Source: Burkholderia cenocepacia
GTDB lineage: Bacteria; Pseudomonadota; Gammaproteobacteria; Burkholderiales; Burkholderiaceae
Assembly: GCF_900446215.1 (NCBI RefSeq)
Contig: NZ_UAQZ01000012.1
Coordinates: 310,001 to 374,000, forward strand
DNA length: 64,000 nt
Direction: 5' to 3'
Each line of letters begins with the position of its first letter. Within the stretch, counting starts at the first letter, position 1. Below are positions 1 to 9,002 of this stretch, one piece after another. The notes beneath the pieces were generated by a model. That model saw nothing but the letters and a program-made list of their open reading frames with translations, was not told the DNA's origin and did no database searches. Both the position numbers and the translations under genes were made by a program.

Positions 1-107
1 TGACGATCAAGGACTATCAGGGCGGGCACATGGTCTATCTCGACGATACGTCGCGTCCGCAGGAGAAAGCCGATCTCGTGACCTTCTACGGCGCGGCCGC
101 GCACTGA
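1..107 (+). CDS. Peptidase S10-type serine carboxypeptidase, C-terminal fragment
   Basis: Only the last 34 codons lie in the window; they run in frame from base 3 to a TGA at 105-107. The peptide contains the motif GGHMVYLDD, which matches the region around the catalytic histidine near the C-terminus of S10 serine carboxypeptidases (G-H-M followed by a hydrophobic residue). The gene starts upstream of the window, so the signal peptide and the Ser and Asp of the triad cannot be checked. The family assignment rests on this short motif and its place about 25 residues from the C-terminus, so it is tentative. Confidence 0.6.
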   Translation, partial: TIKDYQGGHMVYLDDTSRPQEKADLVTFYGAAAH

Positions 108-191
108 TGCGATGCGTGAGGCCGGCGACAGGCGCCCCAGGTGGCGCTGCTCGCCGGCCGTCGACGACCTCATTCCAGACTGGAGCCTGAC

Positions 192-593
192 ATGAAGAAT
201 CGTTTCATCGTCGTTGCCGCGGCGCTCGCATGCGCCGGCGCCGCAACATCCCTCTCCGCGTTCGCGCAGGCGAGCGACGCCGCCGCACCGGCGCGCGCGC
301 GCCAGGCGCAGCTCGGCGACCCGTACGTGCCGCCGGCCGCGCGCCACGCGACCGCCGGCACGCAGACGACCGGCGCCGCGCTGCACGCGCAGGTGGTGCG
401 CAAGCTCGCGCGGCAGTTCAGCGCGGCCGACACGCAGAACACGGGGTCGATCACCGAGGCGCAGGCGCGCGCGGCCGGCCTCGGCTATGTCGCGAACCAT
501 TTCCGGCAGATGGATGCCGCCGGTAGCGGCCGCGTGTCGTTCGCGGACGTACAGCGCTACATGCAGGCGCGCAGCAGCACGAGCCAGCAGTAA
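192..593 (+). CDS. Periplasmic EF-hand domain protein
   Basis: A protein of 133 residues. Residues 1-25 form a signal peptide (MKNR, an Ala-rich hydrophobic core, then SAFAQA), so the product is probably periplasmic. Two EF-hand loops are visible: one at about residues 79-90 (DTQNTGSITEAQ) and one at about 103-114 (DAAGSGRVSFAD), both with the D-x-x-x-x-G-x-I/V-x layout of calcium loops; the first has Gln at a usual ligand position. The start at 192 was chosen because an upstream in-frame ATG at 141 would put about 17 polar residues before the signal peptide. It probably binds calcium in the periplasm; its partner is unknown. Nothing nearby shares its function. Confidence 0.75.
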   Translation: MKNRFIVVAAALACAGAATSLSAFAQASDAAAPARARQAQLGDPYVPPAARHATAGTQTTGAALHAQVVRKLARQFSAADTQNTGSITEAQARAAGLGYVANHFRQMDAAGSGRVSFADVQRYMQARSSTSQQ

Positions 594-613
594 GCGCGGC
601 ACGCGGCGAACAA

Positions 614-653
614 ACGGGGGCGGAACCTGCGGAACGGCGGGTTCCGCCCCCGT
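614..653 (+). terminator. GC-rich hairpin downstream of the EF-hand gene
   Basis: ACGGGGGCGGAAC (614-626) pairs perfectly with GTTCCGCCCCCGT (641-653) across a 14-base loop. No T-run follows, so it may be a 3'-end stabilising hairpin or a weak terminator rather than a classical intrinsic terminator. Confidence 0.5.
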
Positions 654-719
654 GCGCATGGCGCGGCCGGGGATACCGGGCTCGCCGTGGATTTAGCCGG
701 GATTCTCATTATCTGGGCA

Positions 720-748
720 ACGCATTCAAATATTGGAGACGAATGCGT
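720..748. promoter_or_regulatory. Inverted repeat upstream of the IclR gene, possible operator
   Basis: ACGCATTC (720-727) and GAATGCGT (741-748) are perfect 8-bp arms separated by 13 bases, about 200 bases before the IclR start. IclR proteins bind as dimers to spaced dyads and often control their own gene, so this is a candidate operator. No binding data can be derived from the sequence. Confidence 0.35.
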
Positions 749-944
749 GCGCTCCTACAATCCGAAGCACATCGACAGCTTCGGACCCACGCATCGCGCG
801 GCGCCCGTCGCACACGGAGACACCTTCCATGAAGTTCGCCGGGCGCTTTACTCGGTGCATCGACCGCCGCCACGCCGCCGCATCGGACGTAGTTCCGGCG
901 CCGCGCGGGCGGCTTCACCGATTCCGTTGAAGAAGCCCCGCCCC

Positions 945-1844
945 ATGACCAAGATGCCAGACTCCCTTGCCCTCGACGCCCGGCGCGCGATGCCGGACGA
1001 TGCGTCGCTGACCGACAGCATCGGCGCGACCAGCACGCCGCTCGACCTCGCCGCGCAGCAGGCCGGCACGCAGACGCTGCTGCGCGGCCTCGCGATTCTC
1101 GAGGCGATCGCCAACGGCGCGCGCGACATGCGCGCGATCGGCGCCGCGCTCGGCACGACGCGCAGCACGACGCACCGGCTCGTCAGCAGCCTCGTGCAGG
1201 CGCGCTATCTGCGCCAGGTGCAGGGCGGCTACCTGCTCGGCCCGAAGCTGATCGAGCTCGGCACGATCGCGCTCGAGCAGATGCCGCTCACCGCGGTGGC
1301 GCGCCCGCATCTGGAAGCGCTCGCGGAAGCGACGCTCGACACGATCCATCTCGGCGTGCGCGACGGCGACGACGTGTTGTACATCGACAAGATTCCCGGC
1401 ACGCGCGGCCTCGAGATGCGCTCGCGCGTCGGCCACCGGATGCCGCTCGCGTCGACGGGTATCGGCAAGGCGATGATGCTCGACCTCGATCCGGACCTGT
1501 GGCGCTCGCTGTTCGAGGCCGCGCGGCGCGCGCTGGCCGGCGTCAACTTCAAGCCCGACAACCGGCCCGAGACGAGCGCGTTCCTGCAGCGCATGGCCCA
1601 TTACGCGGCCGGCGGCTATACGTTCGATCTCGAGGAAAACGAGGCGTCGATCCGCTGCGTGGCCGCGCCGATCCGCGACGCGTCGGGCGCGATCGTCGCG
1701 GCGGTGTCGGTCGCGAGCACGATTCCGTACATGCCGCACGACCGCATGGACGAACTGATTCCGCTCGTGCAGCGCGAAGCGCGAGCCATTTCCGCGGAAC
1801 TGGGCTGGAGCCCGCCGCAGGGTACCCGCAGGATCAAACGATGA
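945..1844 (+). CDS. IclR-family transcriptional regulator of the sugar locus
   Basis: A regulator of 299 residues. After a variable N-terminal 40 residues, a winged helix-turn-helix (about 42-105, containing LRGLAILEAIANGARDM and the helix TTRSTTHRLVSSLV) precedes a C-terminal effector domain (to about 290) with IclR features such as DTIHLGVRDGDDVLYIDKI and LASTGIGKAMM. The ATG at 945 was taken; another at 954 is possible, and the frame is open back to 687 without a good start. Its stop overlaps the dgoK start (ATGA), so it is the first gene of the operon. By position, and by analogy with IclR regulators of galactonate and keto-deoxy sugar genes, it probably controls dgoK-dgoA and the transporter. 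Confidence 0.88.
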   Translation: MTKMPDSLALDARRAMPDDASLTDSIGATSTPLDLAAQQAGTQTLLRGLAILEAIANGARDMRAIGAALGTTRSTTHRLVSSLVQARYLRQVQGGYLLGPKLIELGTIALEQMPLTAVARPHLEALAEATLDTIHLGVRDGDDVLYIDKIPGTRGLEMRSRVGHRMPLASTGIGKAMMLDLDPDLWRSLFEAARRALAGVNFKPDNRPETSAFLQRMAHYAAGGYTFDLEENEASIRCVAAPIRDASGAIVAAVSVASTIPYMPHDRMDELIPLVQREARAISAELGWSPPQGTRRIKR

Positions 1845-2866
1845 CGACTTCGACCCGGCCCGCTCCGGATGCCAGTTCCGCCTCCCCGTCGCTGATCGCG
1901 CTCGACTGGGGCACCACGTCGCTGCGCGCGTATCTGTACGACGCGCACGGCGTGCCGATCGACACGCGCAGCCGGGCGGCCGGCGTGATGCACGTGCCGG
2001 GCGGCGGCGCGCGCGCGTTCGACGCGGTGTTCGAGGAAGCGTGCGGCGACTGGCTCGACCGTACGCCCGGCCTGCCGGTGCTCGCCGCCGGGATGGTCGG
2101 CAGCGCGCAGGGCTGGCGCGAAGCGCCGTACGTCGCGGTGCCGGCCGGCGCCGACGCGCTCGTCGCGGGGCTCATCACCGTGACGACGTCGCGCGGCGCG
2201 ACGGTCTCGATCGTGCCGGGCGTGATCGCGACGGGCGAATTGCCCGACGTGATGCGCGGCGAAGAAACGCAGATCGTCGGCGCGCTCGCGAGCGATCCCA
2301 CGCTTGGCGCCGATCGTTCAGGGGTACTGATCGGCTTGCCGGGCACGCATGCGAAATGGGCGTGGGTGAAGGACGGGATGATCGAACGCTTCCAGACCTT
2401 CATGACCGGCGAGCTGTTCGCGGTGCTGCGCGATCACACGATCCTCGGCCGCACGATGCGCCCGGGTGCGTCGCCCGACCGCGACGCGTTCGTGCGCGGC
2501 GTATCGGTCGCACGCGGCGCGCAGCACACGGGGCTGCTCGCGACGATTTTCAGCACGCGCACGCTGGGGCTGACCGACCGGCTCGCGCCCGATGCGCAGG
2601 GCGACTACCTGTCGGGCCTGCTGATCGGTCACGAGCTCAATGCGCTCGACGCGATGCTCGCGGAGCGCGGCATCGCGCTCGCCGATCAGCCGCTGCTGCT
2701 GATCGGCGACGACGGCTTGTGTTCGCGTTACGTCGACGCGCTCCAGGTATTCGGCCATGCGCATGCGCGCGTGGCCGCGCATGCGACCGAGCTGGGCCTG
2801 TGGCGGATCGCGTCGCGTGCCGGGCTCGTGCGCGCGGACGGCGAGCCCGTCTGCGCGGATCAATGA
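1841..2866 (+). CDS. dgoK: 2-dehydro-3-deoxygalactonokinase
   Basis: A protein of 341 residues that phosphorylates 2-keto-3-deoxy-D-galactonate with ATP to the 6-phosphate in the De Ley-Doudoroff route. The N-terminal motif LIALDWGTTSLRAYLYD (about residues 18-34) is the phosphate-binding start typical of DgoK and related sugar kinases; GLPGTHAKWAWV (about 165-176) and GDDGLCSRYVDAL near the C-terminus are also typical of the family. It overlaps the IclR gene by 4 bases and is followed 22 bases later by dgoA, its partner enzyme. Length and conservation look intact. Confidence 0.93.
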   Translation: MTTSTRPAPDASSASPSLIALDWGTTSLRAYLYDAHGVPIDTRSRAAGVMHVPGGGARAFDAVFEEACGDWLDRTPGLPVLAAGMVGSAQGWREAPYVAVPAGADALVAGLITVTTSRGATVSIVPGVIATGELPDVMRGEETQIVGALASDPTLGADRSGVLIGLPGTHAKWAWVKDGMIERFQTFMTGELFAVLRDHTILGRTMRPGASPDRDAFVRGVSVARGAQHTGLLATIFSTRTLGLTDRLAPDAQGDYLSGLLIGHELNALDAMLAERGIALADQPLLLIGDDGLCSRYVDALQVFGHAHARVAAHATELGLWRIASRAGLVRADGEPVCADQ

Positions 2867-2888
2867 ACTGTTTGCGGAGGAACTTTCG

Positions 2889-3566
2889 ATGTCGTCCGAC
2901 CTGACACTGCCCGCGCCGTACACGCCCCACGCCGCGCTGATGCGCGCGTTCGATGCGTGTCCGCTGATCGCGATCATGCGCGGCATCACGCCCGCCGAAG
3001 CGGCCGACCACGGCCGCGCGCTCTACGAAGCCGGCTTCCGGATCGTCGAGGTGCCGCTGAACTCGCCGGAGCCGTTCGACAGCATCGCGGAGCTGCGCCG
3101 CGCGTTGCCCGACGACATGATCGTCGGCGCGGGCACCGTGCTGCGCGCCGAGTACGTGGACCGCGTGCAGGATGCGGGCGGCGCGCTGATCGTGATGCCG
3201 CACAGCGACGCGGCCGTGATCCGCCGCGCGCGCGCGCGCGGGCTGGCGAGCGCGCCGGGCGTCGCGACGCCGACCGAAGCGTTCGCGGCGCTGACGAACG
3301 GCGCCGACGTGCTGAAGATGTTCCCGGCCGAACAGCTCGGCGTGAGCGTCGTGAAGGCCTGGCGCGCGGTGATCGACCGCGCGGTGCCGCTGATTCCGGT
3401 CGGCGGGATCGCGCCGGACAACATGCGGCCGTTCCTCGACGCCGGCGCGAACGGCTTCGGGCTTGGCTCGGCGCTGTATCGCCCGGGCCAGTCTGCCGAC
3501 ACGACCGCGGCGAACGCGCGCGCGTTCCAGGTCGGCTTGCGCGCGGCGCGCGGCGGAGCCGCATGA
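2889..3566 (+). CDS. dgoA: 2-dehydro-3-deoxy-6-phosphogalactonate aldolase
   Basis: A class I aldolase of 225 residues that splits 2-keto-3-deoxy-6-phosphogalactonate into pyruvate and glyceraldehyde 3-phosphate. It has the KDPG aldolase barrel: PLIAIMRGITP near the N-terminus, IVEVPLNSPEPFDSI with the catalytic Glu, and DVLKMFPAEQLG with the Schiff-base Lys143. A ribosome binding site (GGAGGAA) sits just before the ATG. It follows dgoK and overlaps the SDR gene by 4 bases. The similar paralogue eda at 46.4 kb serves the Entner-Doudoroff pathway; the dgoK neighbour argues for galactonate specificity here. Confidence 0.92.
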   Translation: MSSDLTLPAPYTPHAALMRAFDACPLIAIMRGITPAEAADHGRALYEAGFRIVEVPLNSPEPFDSIAELRRALPDDMIVGAGTVLRAEYVDRVQDAGGALIVMPHSDAAVIRRARARGLASAPGVATPTEAFAALTNGADVLKMFPAEQLGVSVVKAWRAVIDRAVPLIPVGGIAPDNMRPFLDAGANGFGLGSALYRPGQSADTTAANARAFQVGLRAARGGAA

Positions 3567-4345
3567 TGGGCCGCCTCGCGGGCAAGGTCGCGATGGTGAC
3601 GGGCGCGGGCCGCGGCATCGGCGCCGCGATCGCGCGCGCGTTCGTGCGCGAAGGCGCGGCCGTCGCGCTCGTCGATCTCGACTTCCCGCAGGCGCAGCAC
3701 ACGGCCGCCGCGATCGCGCACGAATGCGACGGCGCGCGCGTGCTGCCGCTGCAGGCGGACGTCGCGCGGCAGCAGGCGGTGCGCGATGCGCTCGCGCGGA
3801 CGGAAGCGACGTTCGGCCCGCTCGACGTGCTCGTGAACAACGCGGGCATCAACGTGTTCGCCGATCCGTTGACGATGACCGACGACGACTGGCGGCGCTG
3901 CTTCGCGGTCGATCTCGACGGCGTGTGGCACGGCTGCCGCGCGGCGCTGGAGGGCATGGTCGAGCGCGGTCGCGGCAGCATCGTGAACATCGCATCGACG
4001 CATGCGTTCAGGATCATCCCGGGCTGCTTCCCGTATCCGGTCGCGAAACACGGCGTGCTCGGCCTGACGCGTGCGCTCGGCATCGAATACGCGGCGCGCA
4101 ACGTGCGCGTGAACGCGATCGCGCCGGGCTACATCGAGACGCAACTGACGCGCGACTGGTGGGACGCGCAGCCCGATCCGGCCGCCGCGCGCGCGGAGAC
4201 GCTCGCGCTGCAGCCGATGAAGCGGATCGGCCGCCCGGAGGAGGTCGCGATGACGGCCGTGTTCCTGGCGTCCGACGAGGCGCCGTTCATCAACGCCGCG
4301 TGCATCACCGTCGACGGCGGGCGCGCGGCGCTGTATCACGACTGA
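3563..4345 (+). CDS. SDR-family NAD(P)-dependent dehydrogenase
   Basis: A short-chain dehydrogenase of 260 residues. The Rossmann motif TGAGRGIGAAIA is at about residues 13-24, NNAG at about 92-95, and a catalytic Ser...YPVAKHG set follows near 145-160; YPVAK replaces the usual YxxSK but keeps Tyr and Lys. It overlaps dgoA by 4 bases, so it belongs to the sugar operon. It probably oxidises a sugar or sugar acid; galactose or arabinose 1-dehydrogenase activity is possible, but a second SDR at 8146 is the better candidate for that step. Substrate is unknown. Confidence 0.85.
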   Translation: MMGRLAGKVAMVTGAGRGIGAAIARAFVREGAAVALVDLDFPQAQHTAAAIAHECDGARVLPLQADVARQQAVRDALARTEATFGPLDVLVNNAGINVFADPLTMTDDDWRRCFAVDLDGVWHGCRAALEGMVERGRGSIVNIASTHAFRIIPGCFPYPVAKHGVLGLTRALGIEYAARNVRVNAIAPGYIETQLTRDWWDAQPDPAAARAETLALQPMKRIGRPEEVAMTAVFLASDEAPFINAACITVDGGRAALYHD

Positions 4346-4456
4346 CGCAACTGACGTAACGATTCGAAAGACCGCACGTGCGACGGCCGCGCGCACGCTG
4401 CGTCGAAACCAACAAGCGGCTGCATCCTGTTCGATGAAAACAAGGAGACACTGGAG

Positions 4457-5452
4457 ATGAAACGCAGAACGTTCGTAACGCTGGCCGCTGCGGCCGCGGT
4501 GGTGATGGGCAGCCCGGTCGCGCACGCGGCCGACCCGGTCAAGATCGGCTTCCTGGTGAAGCAGCCTGAGGAGCCGTGGTTCCAGGACGAATGGAAATTC
4601 GCCGAGATCGCCGCGAAGCAGAAGGGCTTCACGCTCGTGAAGATCGGCGCGCCGTCCGGCGAGAAGGTGATGAGCGCGATCGACAACCTGTCCGCGCAGA
4701 AGGCGCAGGGCTTCATCATCTGCACGCCCGACGTGAAGCTCGGGCCGGGCATCGTCGCGAAGGCGAAGTCGCACAACCTGAAGATGATGACGGTCGACGA
4801 CCGCCTCGTCGACGGCGCGGGCAAGCCGATCGAGTCGGTGCCGCACATGGGGATTTCCGCGTACAACATCGGCAAGCAGGTCGGCGACGGCATCGCGGCC
4901 GAGATCAAGAAGCGCGGCTGGGACATGAAGGACGTCGGCGCGATCGACATCACCTACGAGCAGTTGCCGACCGCGCACGACCGCACGAGCGGCGCGACCG
5001 ACGCGCTGGTCGCCGCCGGCTTCCCGAAGGCGAACGTGATCGCGGCACCGCAGGCGAAGACCGACACCGAGAACGCGTTCAACGCGGCGAACATCGCACT
5101 CACCAAGAACCCGCAGTTCAAGCACTGGGTCGCGTACGGCCTGAACGACGAGGCCGTGCTCGGCGCGGTGCGCGCGGCCGAAGGGCGCGGCTTCAAGGCC
5201 GACAACATGATCGGCATCGGCATCGGCGGTTCCGATTCGGCATTGAACGAGTTCAAGAAGCCGCAGCCGACCGGCTTCTACGGCACCGTGATCATCAGCC
5301 CGAAGCGCCACGGCGAGGAAACCTCGGACCTGATGTACGCGTGGATCACGCAGGGCAAGGCACCGCCGCCGCTGACGCTGACGACGGGCATGCTCGCGAC
5401 GCGCGACAACGTGGCGAAGGTGCGCGAGGAGATGGGGCTCGCGTCGAAGTAA
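4457..5452 (+). CDS. araF: L-arabinose-type sugar ABC transporter, periplasmic binding protein
   Basis: A protein of 331 residues with a signal peptide (MKRRTF, hydrophobic core, cleavage near AHA-AD at about 25). The mature start [18 protein letters not shown] is close to E. coli AraF, and motifs such as [15 protein letters not shown] and [10 protein letters not shown] follow the same family through to the end. It captures L-arabinose and probably D-galactose in the periplasm for AraG and AraH. A ribosome binding site (AAGGAGA) precedes the ATG. It is followed by araG after 67 bases that contain a strong hairpin. Confidence 0.93.
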   Translation: MKRRTFVTLAAAAAVVMGSPVAHAADPVKIGFLVKQPEEPWFQDEWKFAEIAAKQKGFTLVKIGAPSGEKVMSAIDNLSAQKAQGFIICTPDVKLGPGIVAKAKSHNLKMMTVDDRLVDGAGKPIESVPHMGISAYNIGKQVGDGIAAEIKKRGWDMKDVGAIDITYEQLPTAHDRTSGATDALVAAGFPKANVIAAPQAKTDTENAFNAANIALTKNPQFKHWVAYGLNDEAVLGAVRAAEGRGFKADNMIGIGIGGSDSALNEFKKPQPTGFYGTVIISPKRHGEETSDLMYAWITQGKAPPPLTLTTGMLATRDNVAKVREEMGLASK

Positions 5453-5457
5453 GCGGC

Positions 5458-5491
5458 CCGCCGGCTGCCGCGGCGATGCGGCGGCCGGCGG
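5458..5491 (+). other. Strong hairpin between araF and araG
   Basis: CCGCCGGCTGCCGC (5458-5471) pairs with GCGGCGGCCGGCGG (5478-5491) with one mismatch in 14 and a 6-base loop. No T-run follows. A structure here could stabilise the upstream araF message, so that binding protein is made in excess over permease and ATPase. This role is inferred from its position. Confidence 0.5.
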
Positions 5492-5519
5492 TCGATCGAT
5501 TCTGAAGTGGAGAGACGAC

Positions 5520-7031
5520 GTGTCAGCGGCACTGCGTTTTGACAATATCGGCAAGGTGTTTCCTGGCGTGCGCGCACTCGATGGCATTTCGTTCGACGTG
5601 CATGCGGGCGAGGTGCATGGCCTGATGGGCGAGAACGGCGCGGGCAAGTCGACGCTGCTGAAGATTCTCGGCGGCGAATATCAGCCCGATGCGGGCAGCG
5701 TGCTGGTCGACGGCCAGCCCGTGCAGTTCGCGAATGCGGCCGCGTCGATCGCGGCCGGCATCGCGGTGATTCACCAGGAATTGCAGTACGTGCCCGACCT
5801 GACGGTCGCGGAAAACCTGCTGCTCGGCCGCCTGCCGAACGCGTTCGGCTGGGTGAGGAAACGCGAGGCGAAGCGTTACGTGCGCGAGCGGCTCGCCGAG
5901 ATGGGCGTCGATCTCGATCCCGATGCGCGGCTCGGGCGGCTGTCGATCGCGCAGCGGCAGATGGTCGAGATCTGCAAGGCGCTGATGCGCAACGCGCGCG
6001 TGATCGCGCTCGACGAACCGACGAGCTCGCTGTCGCATCGCGAGACGGAAGTGCTGTTCAAGCTGGTCGACGACCTGCGTGCGCAGGGCCGCGCGCTGAT
6101 CTACATCTCGCACCGGATGGACGAGATCTACCGGCTGTGCGATGCGTGCACGATCTTTCGCGACGGCCGCAAGATCGCGTCGCACGAAGCGCTGGCCGAC
6201 GTGCCGCGCGAGCGGCTCGTCGCCGAGATGGTCGGGCGCGAGATCGCGGACATCTACCATTACGCGCCGCGCGCGCTCGGCGACGTGCGGTTTTCCGCCG
6301 AAGGCATTGACGGGCCGGCATTGCGCGAACCGGCAAGCTTCTCGGTGCGCGCGGGCGAGATCGTCGGCTTCTTCGGGCTCGTCGGCGCGGGTCGCAGCGA
6401 GCTGATGCGGCTCGTGTACGGCGCGGACCGCCGGCGCGCGGGCGTGCTGACGCTCGACGGCGCGCGCATCGACGTGAAGCGCACGGGCGACGCGATCCGC
6501 CACGGCATCGTGCTGTGCCCCGAGGACCGCAAGGAAGAAGGAATCATCGCGATCGCGTCGGTCTCGGAGAACATCAACATCAGCTGCCGCCGCCATTCGC
6601 TGCGCGCGGGTCTGTTCATCAACGGCAAGGCCGAGAGCGAAACGGCCGACCGCTTCATCCAGCGGCTGAAGATCAAGACGCCGAACCGGCGCCAGAAGAT
6701 CCGCTTCCTGTCGGGCGGCAACCAGCAGAAGGCGATCCTGTCGCGCTGGCTCGCGGAGCCCGACCTGAAGGTCGTGATCCTCGACGAGCCGACGCGCGGC
6801 ATCGACGTCGGCGCGAAGCACGAGATCTACGACGTGATCTACCGGCTCGCGGAGCGCGGCTGCGCGATCGTGATGGTGTCGTCGGAACTGCCGGAAGTGC
6901 TCGGCGTGTCCGACCGCGTCGTCGTGATGCGCGAAGGCCGGATCGCCGGCGAGCTGCCGCGCGCGCAGGCGAACGAGCACGCGGTGCTGAACCTCGCGCT
7001 GCCGCAGACGAGCGCGGCCGAGGCGGCCTGA
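5520..7031 (+). CDS. araG: L-arabinose-type sugar ABC transporter, duplicated ATPase
   Basis: A protein of 503 residues with two fused ABC domains, as in the sugar-importer ATPases AraG, MglA and RbsA. Domain one has Walker [10 protein letters not shown] (residues 37-45), signature LSIAQRQ and Walker [13 protein letters not shown]. Domain two starts with the degenerate GLVGAGRSE and has FLSGGNQQK and [12 protein letters not shown]. The start is GTG at 5520 with GGAGAG upstream. It powers uptake together with AraH. Confidence 0.93.
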   Translation: MSAALRFDNIGKVFPGVRALDGISFDVHAGEVHGLMGENGAGKSTLLKILGGEYQPDAGSVLVDGQPVQFANAAASIAAGIAVIHQELQYVPDLTVAENLLLGRLPNAFGWVRKREAKRYVRERLAEMGVDLDPDARLGRLSIAQRQMVEICKALMRNARVIALDEPTSSLSHRETEVLFKLVDDLRAQGRALIYISHRMDEIYRLCDACTIFRDGRKIASHEALADVPRERLVAEMVGREIADIYHYAPRALGDVRFSAEGIDGPALREPASFSVRAGEIVGFFGLVGAGRSELMRLVYGADRRRAGVLTLDGARIDVKRTGDAIRHGIVLCPEDRKEEGIIAIASVSENINISCRRHSLRAGLFINGKAESETADRFIQRLKIKTPNRRQKIRFLSGGNQQKAILSRWLAEPDLKVVILDEPTRGIDVGAKHEIYDVIYRLAERGCAIVMVSSELPEVLGVSDRVVVMREGRIAGELPRAQANEHAVLNLALPQTSAAEAA

Positions 7032-7100
7032 CGCGGCATACGACATTCGAATCGAACACGCGCGGCGCGGGCCGCGCGATGCAGGAGCAGGAGACACATC

Positions 7101-8117
7101 ATGCAAGTCAACGAAAACCTGGCCAGCGCCGCCGTGAAGCCGTCGGCCGACGCGCTGGTTCCGCAGCAGAGCGACCGCCAGAAGTGGTGGCAGCATCTGA
7201 CCGAATACAGCCTGATCGCGATCTTCGCGGTGATGTTCATCACGATGTCGCTGACCGTCGATCACTTCTTCTCGATCGACAACATGCTCGGCCTCGCGCT
7301 GTCGATCTCGCAGATCGGCATGGTCGCGTGCACGATGATGTTCTGTCTCGCGTCGCGCGACTTCGACCTGTCGATCGGCTCGACCGTCGCGTTCTCGGGC
7401 GTGCTGTGCGCGATGGTGCTGAACGCGACCGACAACACGTTCGTCGCGATCGTCGCGGCGGTCGCGGCCGGCGCCGCGATCGGCTTCGTGAACGGCGCGG
7501 TGATCGCGTACCTGCGCATCAACGCGCTGATCACGACGCTCGCGACGATGGAGATCGTGCGCGGGCTCGGTTTCATCGTGTCGAAGGGGCAGGCGGTCGG
7601 CGTGTCGTCGGATACCTTCATCGCGCTCGGCGGGATGTCGATGTTCGGCGTGTCGCTGCCGATCTGGGTCACGCTGCTGTGCTTCATCGGCTTCGGCGTG
7701 CTGCTGAACCAGACCGTGTACGGCCGCAACACGCTCGCGATCGGCGGCAATCCGGAAGCGTCGCGGCTCGCGGGGATCAACGTCGAACGCACGCGCGTGT
7801 ACATCTTCCTGATCCAGGGCGCGGTCACAGCCCTCGCGGGCGTGATTCTCGCGTCGCGCATCACGTCGGGCCAGCCGAACGCCGCGCAGGGCTTCGAGCT
7901 GAACGTGATCTCCGCGTGCGTGCTCGGCGGCGTGTCGCTGATGGGCGGCCGCGCGACGATCTCGGGCGTCGTGATCGGCGTGCTGATCATGGGCACCGTC
8001 GAGAACGTGATGAACCTGCTGAACATCGACGCGTTCTACCAGTACCTCGTGCGTGGCGCGATCCTGCTCGCGGCCGTGCTGCTCGACCAGCTGAAGAACC
8101 GCGGCGTACGCGACTGA
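7101..8117 (+). CDS. araH: L-arabinose-type sugar ABC transporter, permease
   Basis: An inner-membrane permease of 338 residues. After about 35 polar residues come some eight to ten hydrophobic segments; the pattern and motifs (SRDFDLSIGSTVAFSGV, LRINALITTLATM, GVSLMGGRATISGVVIGV) are those of the AraH/RbsC/XylH permease family. A ribosome binding site (GCAGGAG) lies upstream of the ATG. It is the third gene of the araFGH transport set and is followed 28 bases later by a sugar dehydrogenase. Confidence 0.92.
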   Translation: MQVNENLASAAVKPSADALVPQQSDRQKWWQHLTEYSLIAIFAVMFITMSLTVDHFFSIDNMLGLALSISQIGMVACTMMFCLASRDFDLSIGSTVAFSGVLCAMVLNATDNTFVAIVAAVAAGAAIGFVNGAVIAYLRINALITTLATMEIVRGLGFIVSKGQAVGVSSDTFIALGGMSMFGVSLPIWVTLLCFIGFGVLLNQTVYGRNTLAIGGNPEASRLAGINVERTRVYIFLIQGAVTALAGVILASRITSGQPNAAQGFELNVISACVLGGVSLMGGRATISGVVIGVLIMGTVENVMNLLNIDAFYQYLVRGAILLAAVLLDQLKNRGVRD

Positions 8118-8145
8118 CCGACCTGTTTCCACGGAGACGATCCGC

Positions 8146-8952
8146 ATGACCATCGATACTTCCGCGCCGGACTCGCACGCCGCGAGCGACGCGCGCTTCG
8201 CGCGCTACCCGAGCCTCGAGGATCGCGCGGTGCTGATCACGGGCGGCGCGACCGGCATCGGCGCGTCGTTCGTCGAGCACTTCGCCGAACAGGGCGCGCG
8301 CGTCGCGTTCGTCGACCTCGACGCGGCGGCCGGCGCCGCGCTGGCCGAACGCCTCGCGCACGTGCGCCATGCGCCGCTGTTCCTGCCGTGCGACCTGACC
8401 GACATCGATGCGCTGCGCGGGGCGATCGACGCGATCCGCGCGCGCATCGGCGCGATCGCGGTGCTTGTGAACAATGCGGCGAACGACACGCGCCACGCGA
8501 TCGGCGACGTGACGCCCGCGTCGTTCGACGCGGGCATCGCGGTGAACCTGCGTCACCAGTTCTTCGCCGCGCAGGCGGTGATCGACGACATGAAGCGGCA
8601 GGGCGGCGGCGCGATCATCAATCTCGGCTCGATCAGCTGGATGCTGAAGAACGGCGGCTATCCCGTCTACGTGATGGCGAAGGCGGCCGTGCAGGGCCTG
8701 ACGCGCGGCCTCGCGCGCGATCTCGGCCCGTTCGGCATCCGCGTGAATTCGCTGGTGCCGGGCTGGGTGATGACCGACAAGCAGCGCCGGCTGTGGCTCG
8801 ACGATGCGGGCCGCGCGGCGATCAAGGCCGGCCAGTGCATCGACGCCGAACTATTGCCGGCCGACCTCGCCCGGATGGCGCTGTTTCTCGCGGCCGACGA
8901 CAGCCGGATGATCACCGCGCAGGACGTGATCGTCGACGGCGGCTGGGCCTGA
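8146..8952 (+). CDS. SDR dehydrogenase, probable D-galactose / L-arabinose 1-dehydrogenase
   Basis: A short-chain dehydrogenase of 268 residues: TGGATGIGASFVEHF (cofactor binding, about residues 32-46), NNAAN near 105, and Ser...YPVYVMAKAA (catalytic Tyr and Lys about 170-178). The sequence type matches sugar 1-dehydrogenases such as xylose and galactose dehydrogenases of proteobacteria. Placed after araFGH and before a mutarotase, it most likely oxidises the imported aldose to its lactone, the first step of the oxidative pathway that ends with dgoK and dgoA. From memory, a similar gene order in Paraburkholderia has been linked to galactose and arabinose growth; I could not check this. Confidence 0.82.
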   Translation: MTIDTSAPDSHAASDARFARYPSLEDRAVLITGGATGIGASFVEHFAEQGARVAFVDLDAAAGAALAERLAHVRHAPLFLPCDLTDIDALRGAIDAIRARIGAIAVLVNNAANDTRHAIGDVTPASFDAGIAVNLRHQFFAAQAVIDDMKRQGGGAIINLGSISWMLKNGGYPVYVMAKAAVQGLTRGLARDLGPFGIRVNSLVPGWVMTDKQRRLWLDDAGRAAIKAGQCIDAELLPADLARMALFLAADDSRMITAQDVIVDGGWA

Positions 8953-9002
8953 CCGTTCGCACCGACCTGCATCGTTTCTTCGACGAAGGAAAGGAGCTCA
9001 CC

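Larger units (their letters stand above)
594..944. other. Intergenic region with a strong hairpin and a possible IclR operator
   Basis: These 351 bases hold no convincing gene. A perfect 13-bp inverted repeat at 614-626 and 641-653 follows the EF-hand gene, and an 8-bp inverted repeat at 720-748 lies upstream of the IclR gene. The stretch 749-944 is open in several frames but has no ribosome binding site or recognisable peptide. Confidence 0.6.

Noticed and set aside
829-930. A 33-codon frame (MKFAGRFTRC...) upstream of the IclR gene
   Set aside because: No ribosome binding site, Arg-rich composition typical of shadow frames, no recognisable peptide.
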